Source of the DNA: Prauserella muralis
GTDB taxonomy: Bacteria > Actinomycetota > Actinomycetes > Mycobacteriales > Pseudonocardiaceae
DNA: 64,000 bases
NCBI RefSeq assembly: GCF_003202285.1
Contig: NZ_MASW01000002.1
Span: 248,001 to 312,000 of the forward strand
Direction: 5' to 3'
Under the pieces are notes generated by a model, which saw nothing but the letters and a program-made list of their open reading frames with translations, ran no database searches and was not told where the DNA came from. Shown piece after piece: positions 36,450 to 44,957 of this stretch; within the stretch, counting starts at the first letter, position 1, and the number at the start of each line of letters is the position of its first letter. Position numbers and translations under genes: made by a program.

Positions 36450-36737
36450 GTGGCTGACGGAGTGGAAGTGACCCGCCTCACCGCCTGGGTGCACGGCATG
36501 GTTCAGGGAGTCGGTTTCCGCTGGTGGACGCGGAGCAGGGCGCTGGAGCTCGGTCTCGTCGGCAGCGCGGCCAACCTCGCCGACGGCCGGGTCGAGGTGA
36601 TCGCCGAGGGGCCGCGGGACAACTGTGAGCGGCTCCTGGAGGCCCTGCGCTCCGGGGAGTCACCCGGTCGAGTGGATCACGTAGCGGAGCGCTGGTCACC
36701 CGCTCGGGGAGGCCTCACCGGCTTCGTCGAGCGCTGA
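36450..36737 (+). CDS. acyP: Acylphosphatase
   Basis: 95-residue enzyme hydrolysing acyl phosphates. The motif [14 protein letters not shown] carries the catalytic arginine and the following [11 protein letters not shown] the catalytic asparagine. GTG 36450 gives the length of the mycobacterial homologue; GTG 36462 and 36468 are downstream alternatives. It precedes smc as in mycobacteria. Confidence 0.93.
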   Translation: MADGVEVTRLTAWVHGMVQGVGFRWWTRSRALELGLVGSAANLADGRVEVIAEGPRDNCERLLEALRSGESPGRVDHVAERWSPARGGLTGFVER

Positions 36738-36750
36738 CCGCCCCCAAGCC

Positions 36751-36803
36751 GGGAGCAAGGGAGCTTTACTCCCACAAAACGAGAGTAAATGTCCCTTGCT
36801 CCC
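36751..36803. repeat. Palindromic intergenic element upstream of smc
   Basis: Arms 36751-36771 and 36783-36803 match at 19 of 21 positions when one is reverse-complemented (GGGAGCAAGGGA ... TTTACTC), with an 11-base loop. It starts 14 bases after acyP and would form a strong hairpin, so it could terminate acyP transcription, but it has no T-run. Different in sequence from the 86-bp repeats. Confidence 0.85.
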
Positions 36804-36959
36804 GTTCCGGGTGGGGCGTGTGAGGCGGGTGTGACAGAGGGGGTGGGACACCGGTGGTGGTGCGGGCGCGCCCGGGCCCGGCATCCCACGGGCCCGACGG
36901 CGCCCCGGGTAGCATCATCCGACTGGAAAAGGGAGTCGTAGGGGAAGGGCAACGCGAGC

Positions 36960-39900
36960 GTGCACCTGAAAAGCTTGACGCTCAGAGGCTTCAAGTCCTT
37001 CGCGTCGGCGACCACCCTGCGGTTCGAACCGGGCATCACGTGTGTCGTCGGCCCGAACGGATCCGGCAAGTCGAACGTGCTCGACGCCCTGCGCTGGGTC
37101 ATGGGCACCCAGGGCGCCAAGGACCTGCGCGGCGGCAAGATGGAGGACGTCATCTTCGCCGGCACCGCGGGCCGCGCGCCGCTCGGCCGCGCCGAGGTGA
37201 CGCTGACCATCGACAACGCCGACGGTGCCCTGCCCATCGAGTACACCGAGGTCTCCATCACGCGCCGCATGTTCCGCGACGGCGCGAGCGAGTACGAGAT
37301 CAACGGCAGCTCCTGCCGCCTGCTCGACATCCAGGAACTGCTGTCGGACTCCGGCATCGGCCGCGAGATGCACGTCATCGTCGGCCAGGGGCAGCTGTCG
37401 GAGATCCTGCAGGCCAAGCCCGAGGAACGGCGCGCCTTCATCGAGGAGGCCGCCGGTGTGCTCAAGCATCGCAAGCGCAAGGAGAAGGCGCTGCGCAAGC
37501 TCACCGCGATGCAGGGCAACCTCGACCGCCTCAATGACCTCACCGCCGAGCTGCGCCGCCAGCTCAAGCCGCTGGGCAAGCAGGCCGAGATCGCGCGCAA
37601 GGCGCAGGTGGTGCAGTCCGAGCTGCGCGACGCCAAGCTGCGCCTCTACGCCGACGACCTCGTCACACAACGCGAGGCCATCGCCAAGGAGGAGGCCGAC
37701 GAGAGCGCCGCCCGCGCCCGGCGCGCCGAGGTGGAGCAGGCCGTGGAGGTGGCCACCGCGGAGGAGACGGAGCTGGAGGCCGCGCTCGCCGAGGACGCGC
37801 CGCGGCTGTCCGCCGCCCAGGACACCTGGTACAAGCTGTCGGCGCTGGCCGAGCGGCTGCGCGGCACGGTCCGGCTGGCCGTCGAGCGTCAGCGGCACCT
37901 TTCCGCCGAGGTCGAGACCGGTTCCACCGGCCGGGACCCCGAGGAACTGCTCGCCGAGGCCGAGAGCGCCGCGGAGCGGGAACAGGAGCTCAACGAGGCC
38001 GTCACCGAGGCCAGGGCGCTGCTGTCGGGCACCGTCGAGCGCCGCGAGCACCTGGAGCAGGCCGTGCAGGCCGCCGAGCGCGCGCACATGGCCGCCGTGC
38101 GCGCCATCGCCGACCGCCGGGAGGGCATCGCCAAGCTCACTGGCCAGGTCGACGCACTGCGCAGCAAGGACAACGCCACCGCCGAGGAGATCGAGCGCCT
38201 CACCACCGGCATCGAGGAGGCCGGCGCCCGCGCCGAGGCGGCCGCCGAGGAACTGGAGCAGGCTCGCGCGGAGGGTGGCGTCGAGGAGTCCGACGACGCC
38301 GGGCTGCAGGAACGGCACGACCGCGCCGTCGAGGCCAACAACGCCGCCAAGGCCCGGGTCGAGGAGCTGGTCAAGGCCGAGCGTGCCGCCGAGCGCGACA
38401 TCGCCTCCGAGAAGGCCAGGGTCGACGCGCTGTCGATGGGCCTGAAACGCAAGGACGGCGCCGGTGCGCTGCTCGGTGCGGCCGACGAGCTGCCCGGGCT
38501 GCTCGGCTCCGTCGCGGCGCTGCTCACCGTCGACCCCGGCTACGAGGTGGCGCTGGCCGCCGCCCTCGGGCCCGTGGCCGACGCGGTCGCCGTCGAGGCC
38601 GGTCCCGACGCGCTCGCCGCACTGCGGTACCTGAAGGCCAACGAGTCCGGCCGTGCCGGACTCCTGCTCGGTGGCGCGCAGGCCACTGTGGACACCTCCG
38701 GCTGGCCCGCGCTGCCCCCGGGTGCCCGGTGGGCGCGCGAGGTCGTCACCGCGCCGGAGCCGCTGCGTCCCGCCGTGGAACGCGCACTCGAGCGCGTGGC
38801 GCTGGTGCCCGCCCTCGACGACGCGCGCAGCCTGGTCGCCGAGCACCCCGAGGTCACGGCCGTCACCAACGACGGCGACGTCTTCGGCAGCCACTGGGCG
38901 ATGGGCGGCTCGGCGCGCGACGAGAGCGTGATCGAGGTGCAGGCCGCCGTCGACGAGGCGCAGGACCGGCTGGCCGCCGCCGAGCGGGTGCTGCAACGCA
39001 CCGCCGCCGAGCTGGAGGGTGCCCGCGCCGAGCAGCAGGACCGGCGCGCGGAGGTCGCCGAGGCCAAGGAGGCGCTCAACGAGGCCAAGGTGCGCCGGGC
39101 CCGGTCCACGGAGCGGCTGTCCAGCCTGGAGCACGCCGCCCGGTCGGCGTCGTCGGAACTGGAGCGGCTCTACAACCAGCGGGCCAAGATCGAGCGCAAC
39201 CGCGAGGAGGTGCTCGCCCAGCTGTCGGAGCTGGAGGAGCGGCTGGCCGCCGTGTCCGACCAGCCCGTGGACGAGGACCCCGACACCACCGAGCGGGACG
39301 AGGCCGCCGAGTCGCTGGCCGCCGTCCGGCAGGAGGAGGTGGAGGCGCGGCTGGCGCTGCGGACCGCCGAGGAGCGGGCGCGGGGCATCGCGGGCAGGGC
39401 CGACTCGCTGCGCCGTGCCGCCGAAGCGGAGCGGCAGGCCCGGGAGCGCGCCGAGAAGGCCCGGATCGCCCGGGCCAGGGGCGCCGAGATCGCGGCGGCC
39501 GTGGTGAACGGCGGCGAGATCGCGCTGGAGCGCATCGAGACGTCGCTGCAGCGGGCGGCGCAGGAACGCGACGCCGCGCAGGCGCAGCGGGAACGGCGGG
39601 AGACCGCGCTGGCCCAGGTGCGCGCCCGGGTCCGCGAGCTGACCGGCGAGCTGGAGAAGCTCACCGATGCCGTGCATCGCGACGAGGTGCAGCGCGCCGA
39701 GCAGCGGCTGCGGCTGGAGCAGCTCGAGGCGAAGATCACCGAGGAGTTCGGCATCGGCCTTGACGACCTGGTCGCCGAGTACGGGCCGGACGTGCCCGTG
39801 CCGCCGGGCGCGGGCGAGATGGCCGAGTACGAGGCCGCCAAGGAGCGCGGTGAGACGGTGATGGCGCCGCAGCCGATCCCGTACGACCGCGACACGCAGG

Positions 39901-40574
39901 CGCGCCGGGCCAAGCGCGCCGAGAAGGACCTGGCGCTGCTGGGCAAGGTCAACCCGCTGGCGCTGGAGGAGTTCGCCGCGCTGGAAGAGCGCTACAAGTT
40001 CCTGTCCACGCAGCTGGAGGACCTCAAGGCCACCCGCAAGGATCTGCTGACCGTCATCAAGGAGGTCGACGACAAGATCCTCGAGGTGTTCACCAGCGCC
40101 TACCACGATGTCGCGCGGGAGTTCGAGACCGTGTTCTCGGTGCTCTTCCCCGGCGGCGAGGGGCGCATGGTGCTCACCGAGCCGGAGGACATGCTGGCCA
40201 CGGGCGTCGACGTGGAGGCCCGGCCGCCCGGCAAGAAGGTCAAGCGGCTGTCGCTGCTCTCCGGTGGCGAGAAGTCGCTGGTCGCGGTGGCGATGCTGGT
40301 GGCGATCTTCCGGGCGAGGCCGTCGCCGTTCTACGTCATGGACGAGGTCGAGGCGGCACTGGACGACACCAACATGCGCCGGCTCATCGGGCTGCTGGAG
40401 CAGCTGCGCGCCAACTCGCAGCTCATCATCATCACGCACCAGAAGCCGACGATGGAGATCGCCGACGCGCTCTACGGCGTGAGCATGCAGGGCGACGGCA
40501 TCACCAAGGTGATCTCCCAGCGCCTGCGCACCGACGAGGGCGAGGTCACCGAACCGGAACCCGCCCCCGTCTGA
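36960..40574 (+). CDS. smc: Chromosome segregation protein SMC
   Basis: Structural-maintenance-of-chromosomes ATPase of 1204 residues. Walker A GPNGSGKSN is at about residues 32-40; two long coiled coils flank a hinge at about 500-670 (LGSVAALLTVDPGYEVALAAALG); the signature LSGGEKSLVAVAML and Walker B FYVMDEVEAALDD are near the C-terminus. It organises and condenses the chromosome with ScpA/B, which are not in this window. GTG 36960 with GGGGAAGGG upstream. Confidence 0.98.
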   Translation: MHLKSLTLRGFKSFASATTLRFEPGITCVVGPNGSGKSNVLDALRWVMGTQGAKDLRGGKMEDVIFAGTAGRAPLGRAEVTLTIDNADGALPIEYTEVSITRRMFRDGASEYEINGSSCRLLDIQELLSDSGIGREMHVIVGQGQLSEILQAKPEERRAFIEEAAGVLKHRKRKEKALRKLTAMQGNLDRLNDLTAELRRQLKPLGKQAEIARKAQVVQSELRDAKLRLYADDLVTQREAIAKEEADESAARARRAEVEQAVEVATAEETELEAALAEDAPRLSAAQDTWYKLSALAERLRGTVRLAVERQRHLSAEVETGSTGRDPEELLAEAESAAEREQELNEAVTEARALLSGTVERREHLEQAVQAAERAHMAAVRAIADRREGIAKLTGQVDALRSKDNATAEEIERLTTGIEEAGARAEAAAEELEQARAEGGVEESDDAGLQERHDRAVEANNAAKARVEELVKAERAAERDIASEKARVDALSMGLKRKDGAGALLGAADELPGLLGSVAALLTVDPGYEVALAAALGPVADAVAVEAGPDALAALRYLKANESGRAGLLLGGAQATVDTSGWPALPPGARWAREVVTAPEPLRPAVERALERVALVPALDDARSLVAEHPEVTAVTNDGDVFGSHWAMGGSARDESVIEVQAAVDEAQDRLAAAERVLQRTAAELEGARAEQQDRRAEVAEAKEALNEAKVRRARSTERLSSLEHAARSASSELERLYNQRAKIERNREEVLAQLSELEERLAAVSDQPVDEDPDTTERDEAAESLAAVRQEEVEARLALRTAEERARGIAGRADSLRRAAEAERQARERAEKARIARARGAEIAAAVVNGGEIALERIETSLQRAAQERDAAQAQRERRETALAQVRARVRELTGELEKLTDAVHRDEVQRAEQRLRLEQLEAKITEEFGIGLDDLVAEYGPDVPVPPGAGEMAEYEAAKERGETVMAPQPIPYDRDTQARRAKRAEKDLALLGKVNPLALEEFAALEERYKFLSTQLEDLKATRKDLLTVIKEVDDKILEVFTSAYHDVAREFETVFSVLFPGGEGRMVLTEPEDMLATGVDVEARPPGKKVKRLSLLSGGEKSLVAVAMLVAIFRARPSPFYVMDEVEAALDDTNMRRLIGLLEQLRANSQLIIITHQKPTMEIADALYGVSMQGDGITKVISQRLRTDEGEVTEPEPAPV

Positions 40575-40585
40575 CCGCGCCCCCA

Positions 40586-40671
40586 AGCTCCCCAATGCCA
40601 CATTTGTTCCACTCAACGGAGCGAATGCGGCATTCGCTCCATCCAGTGGAGCGAATGCCGCATTGGGGAGC
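40586..40671. repeat. 86-bp structured intergenic repeat, copy 3
   Basis: Same ends and 30-base periodicity as the other two copies. Here the inner hairpin is CATTCGCTCCA / TGGAGCGAATG with a 5-base loop, perfectly paired but with different bases from copies 1 and 2. It lies 12 bases after the smc stop, between two genes on the same strand. Confidence 0.92.
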
Positions 40672-40733
40672 TTCTGGCGGCGGGAATCGGTGAGGCGGTG
40701 CCGGGCGGCGGCTGGTTCTGCCAAGATGCCCGC

Positions 40734-41507
40734 ATGAGTGACGACGGCTGGCCCTCGGGTGATCCCCGGCGGTTCTTCGACGCCCCGATCGACCCCGCTC
40801 ACCTGCGCGCGAGCAGCCCGAACGTCTACCGGCGCGCCGTGTGGATCGCCCTCGGGCTCGGGGTCGGCGGCGGGCTGATCGGCCTCGGCGCGTGGGCCAT
40901 CGTCGACGGCCGCTGGTGGTCGGTGCTGCTCGGTGCGCTCGCGCTGGTCGTCGGCCTCGGTCTGCTGGTGCGCGGCCTGCTGGCCGGCAACGCGAGCAAG
41001 CCCTACCGCGGCGGGCCGCTGGTCCCCGGCCTCGTCGTCGAGCAGGCGGACGCCACCGTGCAACTGCTCGTGCTCGGCGACACCTCCCGCGACCCGGCGG
41101 CCCCGCCCGCGTTCGCCTACCGCCTCGTCACCTTCGAGGCCAGGGAGGGCACCCGGTTCGTGCCCGGCCAGTGGGTTCCGTGCGTGATGCACGGCTTCGT
41201 CGCACCGCCGTGGAGCAGGCAGTGGTGGAACTTCGAGGCGTCCCCCGTCGTGTGGGCGACCGCCGATCCTGACGTGCTGGACCGCGCGAGCAACGTCATC
41301 CCGCAGGCCGAGTGGGAACAGCTGCGCGCGGGCACGGCCAGGGTGGCCGGGATCCGCCGCAGCTGGAGCAGGCTGAGCCGCATCCCGTACGAGGAGCTGC
41401 ACGAGTCGCTGCGCCGCCCGCCGACCCGGCTCGGCGTGCCGGTGGAGTGGCAGGCAGACGGCAGGGCTCGCTTCGTCGGCTCGGTGTCAGGCACAGCCGG
41501 AGTCTGA
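40734..41507 (+). CDS. Membrane protein of unknown function
   Basis: 257-residue protein. After a polar N-terminus (FFDAPIDPAHLRASSPNVYRRAVW) come two membrane helices (IALGLGVGGGLIGLGAWAIV and VLLGALALVVGLGLLVRGLLAG), then a soluble domain of about 170 residues (LLVLGDTS, WVPCVMHGF, PYEELHESL). It may belong to DUF3239, but I am not sure. Alone between smc and the converging DinB-like gene, whose 3' end it overlaps by 21 bases. Confidence 0.75.
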   Translation: MSDDGWPSGDPRRFFDAPIDPAHLRASSPNVYRRAVWIALGLGVGGGLIGLGAWAIVDGRWWSVLLGALALVVGLGLLVRGLLAGNASKPYRGGPLVPGLVVEQADATVQLLVLGDTSRDPAAPPAFAYRLVTFEAREGTRFVPGQWVPCVMHGFVAPPWSRQWWNFEASPVVWATADPDVLDRASNVIPQAEWEQLRAGTARVAGIRRSWSRLSRIPYEELHESLRRPPTRLGVPVEWQADGRARFVGSVSGTAGV

Positions 41508-42107
41508 GGGCTCCCATTCGGACAGCGGCGCGCAGTGCCACGTCCACGTCTCGAGCCGGGGACGGTCGGGCAGCGCGATCCGCCCGTTGGCCCACAACAG
41601 GTTCGGCCACGGCTCGCCGTCCGCGGGCGCCCAGGGAAACAGCCTGCGCAGCGTCGCCTCGGCGAGCTCCGGCGGCGGCGCGAACGGCACGCCTGCCGCG
41701 CGGGCCACGTCGTCGGTGTGCACCAGCAGCTCGTCGCACGCCATCGCCGCGAAGCCGGAGGCGTCGGCGCGCCCGCGCGGATGCCAGCCGCGCCGGTCGC
41801 CCTCCGCGGTCTGCACCAGCGCCGCGAGCAGGCGCACGCTCGCCGAGACCGTGCGCACCAGCTCGGCGGGCTCGGCGTCGTCGCGCACCGCGACGTCCGC
41901 AGTGGACAGCTCGGTGTCGCCCGCCGCGAAGTCGAAGGCGTACCACAGCAGGGTGTTCGCGATGTGGGCGACGACCTGCCGCGTCGTCCACTCCATGTCC
42001 GGTGCGCGGTCGTCCCAGCAGGACGCAGGTTGGGCGCGCAGGAACGTGGTGCAGAACTCGCCGATGTCGAGCAGCGTGCGCGCTCCGGGCTCAGGTGGTG
42101 GCTTCAC
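41487..42107 (-). CDS. DinB/MDMPI-fold protein (mycothiol-dependent maleylpyruvate isomerase family)
   Basis: 206-residue four-helix-bundle protein of the DinB/MDMPI superfamily. Candidate metal-binding histidines are in TTRQVVAHIANTLLW and CDELLVHTDDVAR. Members are metal-dependent thiol transferases or isomerases, often using mycothiol; the substrate here is unknown. Its start overlaps the end of the symporter gene by 17 bases, so the two are co-translated. Confidence 0.8.
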   Translation of the reverse strand: MKPPPEPGARTLLDIGEFCTTFLRAQPASCWDDRAPDMEWTTRQVVAHIANTLLWYAFDFAAGDTELSTADVAVRDDAEPAELVRTVSASVRLLAALVQTAEGDRRGWHPRGRADASGFAAMACDELLVHTDDVARAAGVPFAPPPELAEATLRRLFPWAPADGEPWPNLLWANGRIALPDRPRLETWTWHCAPLSEWEPSDSGCA

Positions 42108-43602
42108 GGGGGGTTTCCTCGACGGCCTTCGGGTCGGGGGTGCGGTGTCGCAGCGACAGTAGCCCGCCGACGAGCAGCGTCACCACCACGCCCAGCGGCA
42201 CGTACCACGGGAAGGCCAGCGGCTCCCGCTCACCGTCGACGGTGAACTCCACGCCGAGCACGAACACCGCGGCCACGACGATGGTCGCCACGAACGCCAC
42301 GATCGCGTCGGCCTCCCTGGCCCGCCTGACGAGGATGCCGAGCGCGAAGGCGCCGAGCAGCGCGCCGTAGGTGTAGCTGGCGATGCTCAGGCCCAGCTCC
42401 ACCACCGGCTGGTCGGTGCTGGTGAACAGCGACGCGAACAGCACGAACACGCCCGCCCAGATCAGCGTCCACAGCTTGGCCTGCCTCAGCACGGCGGCGT
42501 CGGGCAGCGGGCGCTTGGTGAGCCGCTGGTACAGGTCGCTGATCGTCGACGTGGACAGCGAGTTCAGCGACGAGGAGATCGTGCTCATCGCGGCGGCGAG
42601 GATCCCCGCGACGAGCAGGCCGGACAGCCCGCTCGGCAGCTGCTCGACGATGAACGTCGGGAACAGCTCGTCGCTGGCGCTCATTCCCAGCCGCGCCGGG
42701 TCGGCACCCCGGTAGAAGGACCACAGCATCGCGCCGACGAACAGGAACAGCGCGAACTGCACGAACACCACGACGCCGCTGGCGATCACCGCCTTCTGGC
42801 TGTCGCGGACGTTCCGGCAGGCGAGGAGGCGCTGCACCATCAGCTGGTCGGCGCCGTGCGAGGCCATCGCGAACAGCGCGCCGCCCACCACGGCGGTGAC
42901 GAACGCGTACTGGTCGGTGAGCAGGTTGGAGGAGAACTCGAACAGCTGGAACTTGCCCTCGGCCGAGGCGGAGGAGAACCAGCCGTCCGGCAGCTTGCCC
43001 GCCAGCACGAACACGGCGGCGAGCGCACCCAGGACGTAGATGCCCATCTGCACGACGTCCACCCAGATCACCGCGCGGATGCCGCCGAGATAGGTGTAGA
43101 CGACCGCGACCAGCGCGATCGCGGCGACCACCACCCAGTACGGCACCTCCACCCCGAACGCGGCGAGCATCACCTTCACCGGGATCGCGGTGGCGAACAG
43201 CCGGACGCCGTCGGCGAGCAGGCGCGTCACCAGGAAGGTCACCGACGCGGTGCCCTGCATGCCGCTGCCGAACCGCGTTCCCAGGAACCCGTAGGCGCTC
43301 ACCAGGTTGCCGGCGTAGTAGCGGGGGAGCAGCACGAACGCCACGACGACGCGCCCGATGAGGTAGCCGATCGCCAGTTGCAGATACGTGACGTTGCCGA
43401 GGTACGCGACGGTCGGCACGCTGATCACCGTCAGCGTCGAGGTCTCCGTGGCGACGACGGAGAACGTCACCGCCCACCACGGGATCTGCCTGCTGCCCAC
43501 GAAGTAGTCGGCCGACGAGCGCTGCCTGCCCGCGAGCGCCACCCCGAGCAGCGGCGTGCCCACCAGGAAAACCGCGACGATCACGAGGTCCAGTGCGCGC
43601 AT
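42091..43602 (-). CDS. Sodium:solute symporter (SSS family)
   Basis: 503-residue transporter with about thirteen membrane helices. The family core is visible: DYFVGSRQIPWWAV, ATETSTLTVISVPTVAYLG, DGVRLFATAIPV and AMSTISSSLNSLSTSTISDLYQR. It is nine bases downstream of anmK on the same strand. Family substrates include sugars, sialic acid, amino acids and vitamins; the anmK link suggests an amino sugar or muropeptide, which is inference. Confidence 0.9.
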   Translation of the reverse strand: MRALDLVIVAVFLVGTPLLGVALAGRQRSSADYFVGSRQIPWWAVTFSVVATETSTLTVISVPTVAYLGNVTYLQLAIGYLIGRVVVAFVLLPRYYAGNLVSAYGFLGTRFGSGMQGTASVTFLVTRLLADGVRLFATAIPVKVMLAAFGVEVPYWVVVAAIALVAVVYTYLGGIRAVIWVDVVQMGIYVLGALAAVFVLAGKLPDGWFSSASAEGKFQLFEFSSNLLTDQYAFVTAVVGGALFAMASHGADQLMVQRLLACRNVRDSQKAVIASGVVVFVQFALFLFVGAMLWSFYRGADPARLGMSASDELFPTFIVEQLPSGLSGLLVAGILAAAMSTISSSLNSLSTSTISDLYQRLTKRPLPDAAVLRQAKLWTLIWAGVFVLFASLFTSTDQPVVELGLSIASYTYGALLGAFALGILVRRAREADAIVAFVATIVVAAVFVLGVEFTVDGEREPLAFPWYVPLGVVVTLLVGGLLSLRHRTPDPKAVEETPREATT

Positions 43603-43611
43603 TGCTCTCTC

Positions 43612-44817
43612 CTACCGTGTCGGTGTGGGCTTCGCCACTCGCAGGCGGGTAATGACCGGCCGTGACGCCGGCAGTGACAGTGGGGAGTCGCCGGGTGTGA
43701 TGCTGCCCAGCAGGCGCGGCCCGCGCGCCCCGGTGGCGGCGGGCACGTTGGCGCAGACGCCGTGCCAGCCCAGCCAGCCGAGCACGGCGGTGAGGTAGGC
43801 CTCCTTGGCGTCGGAGGGCAGCCCGTGCTCGTCGCTGGCGGCCAGGCGCACCCGCGCGCCGAGCGCCCGCACCAGCGCCGGGTTGCGCAGGCCGCCGCCG
43901 GAGGCGACGACGGTGCTCACGCCGTGGCGCGCGCACTCCCGCGCGACGGTCACCGCCGTGAGCTCGGTGAGCGTGGCGAGCAGGTCCGGGCCGCTCACCT
44001 GCGGGAGCCCGGCCAGCGCCTCGTGCAGGTAGGCGGCGTGGAAGTGTTCCTTGCCGGTGGACTTCGGCGGCGGCGCCGCGTAGTACGGGTCGGCGAGGAG
44101 CCGGTCGAGCAGGCCCGGGTGCACCGTGCCCTGCGCGGCGAGCGCCCCATCGACGTCGCTGTGCCACGCGCCGCCGGTGACCTCGGTGGCGGCGGCGTCG
44201 AGCAGCGCGTTGCCGGGCCCGGTGTCGTAGGCGAGCACCGCGCCACCTGCCCGCACCACGGTGAGGTTGGCGATGCCGCCGAGGTTGAGCGCCGCCACCG
44301 GCTCGCGCTCCCGCTCGGCGAGCGCGCGCAGCCACAGCGCGTCGAGCGTGCTCGCCAGCGGCGCGCCGTGGCCGCCCGCGGCGACGTCCCTGGCGCGCAG
44401 GTCGGCGATCACGGGAAGCCCGGTGCGCTCGGCGATCCACGCAGGCTGCCCCAGCTGGAGCGTGCCGCGCGCGGTCCCGCCCTCGACCCAGTGGAAGATC
44501 GTCTGGCCCAGCGAGGCGACGAGGTCGGCGTGGCCGCCGCCGAACCGGTCGATCGCGGTGACGGCGGCCTCGGCGAAGGCCTGCCCGACCCCGGTGTGGA
44601 GCCGGGTGAGCCGCTCCGCGTCGCACGCGCCCGGAGGCAGCGCCGCGAGCAGGTCGTCGCGCAGCGTGCCGGGGTAGGGCACCTCCAGGTGGCCGAGCGG
44701 CTCCAGCACGAGGTCCTCGCCGTCGGCGTGCAGCGCGGCGAGGGCGACGTCGATGCCGTCGACCGACGTGCCCGAGATCAGTCCGGCGACCCGCAGCGCC
44801 GCAGGGGAATCGGCCAC
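43612..44817 (-). CDS. anmK: Anhydro-N-acetylmuramic acid kinase
   Basis: 401-residue kinase of the cell-wall recycling pathway: it opens the 1,6-anhydro ring of anhMurNAc and phosphorylates it to MurNAc-6-phosphate. The ATP site GLISGTSVDGIDVAL is at the N-terminus; FHWVEGG, LNLGGIANLT and YDTGPGNALLD are the other family motifs. No MurNAc-6-P etherase (murQ) is in the window. Divergent from ftsY. Confidence 0.95.
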   Translation of the reverse strand: MADSPAALRVAGLISGTSVDGIDVALAALHADGEDLVLEPLGHLEVPYPGTLRDDLLAALPPGACDAERLTRLHTGVGQAFAEAAVTAIDRFGGGHADLVASLGQTIFHWVEGGTARGTLQLGQPAWIAERTGLPVIADLRARDVAAGGHGAPLASTLDALWLRALAEREREPVAALNLGGIANLTVVRAGGAVLAYDTGPGNALLDAAATEVTGGAWHSDVDGALAAQGTVHPGLLDRLLADPYYAAPPPKSTGKEHFHAAYLHEALAGLPQVSGPDLLATLTELTAVTVARECARHGVSTVVASGGGLRNPALVRALGARVRLAASDEHGLPSDAKEAYLTAVLGWLGWHGVCANVPAATGARGPRLLGSITPGDSPLSLPASRPVITRLRVAKPTPTR

Positions 44818-44957
44818 GGCAGTGGTCTAGTCCAGGTCAGCGGCCGCGCGCAAGACATTCGGTGAAAGTTTGTCCAAAAATACGCAAACGACGTTGGTCA
44901 TTGACGACCTCCAGGGGTGCCCTGCTCCGGTCCTGCGCGGATGCGAGGATGACAGGC

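Noticed and set aside
14178-40671. The 86-bp repeats as a CRISPR array or insertion-sequence ends
   Set aside because: Copies are single, 9-17 kb apart, with no cas genes, no transposase and no target duplications.
36915-41402. Minus-strand open frame of about 1495 codons across smc
   Set aside because: Antisense shadow of the smc coiled coil; the repeated Leu/Gly/Gln composition follows from the codons of the real gene.
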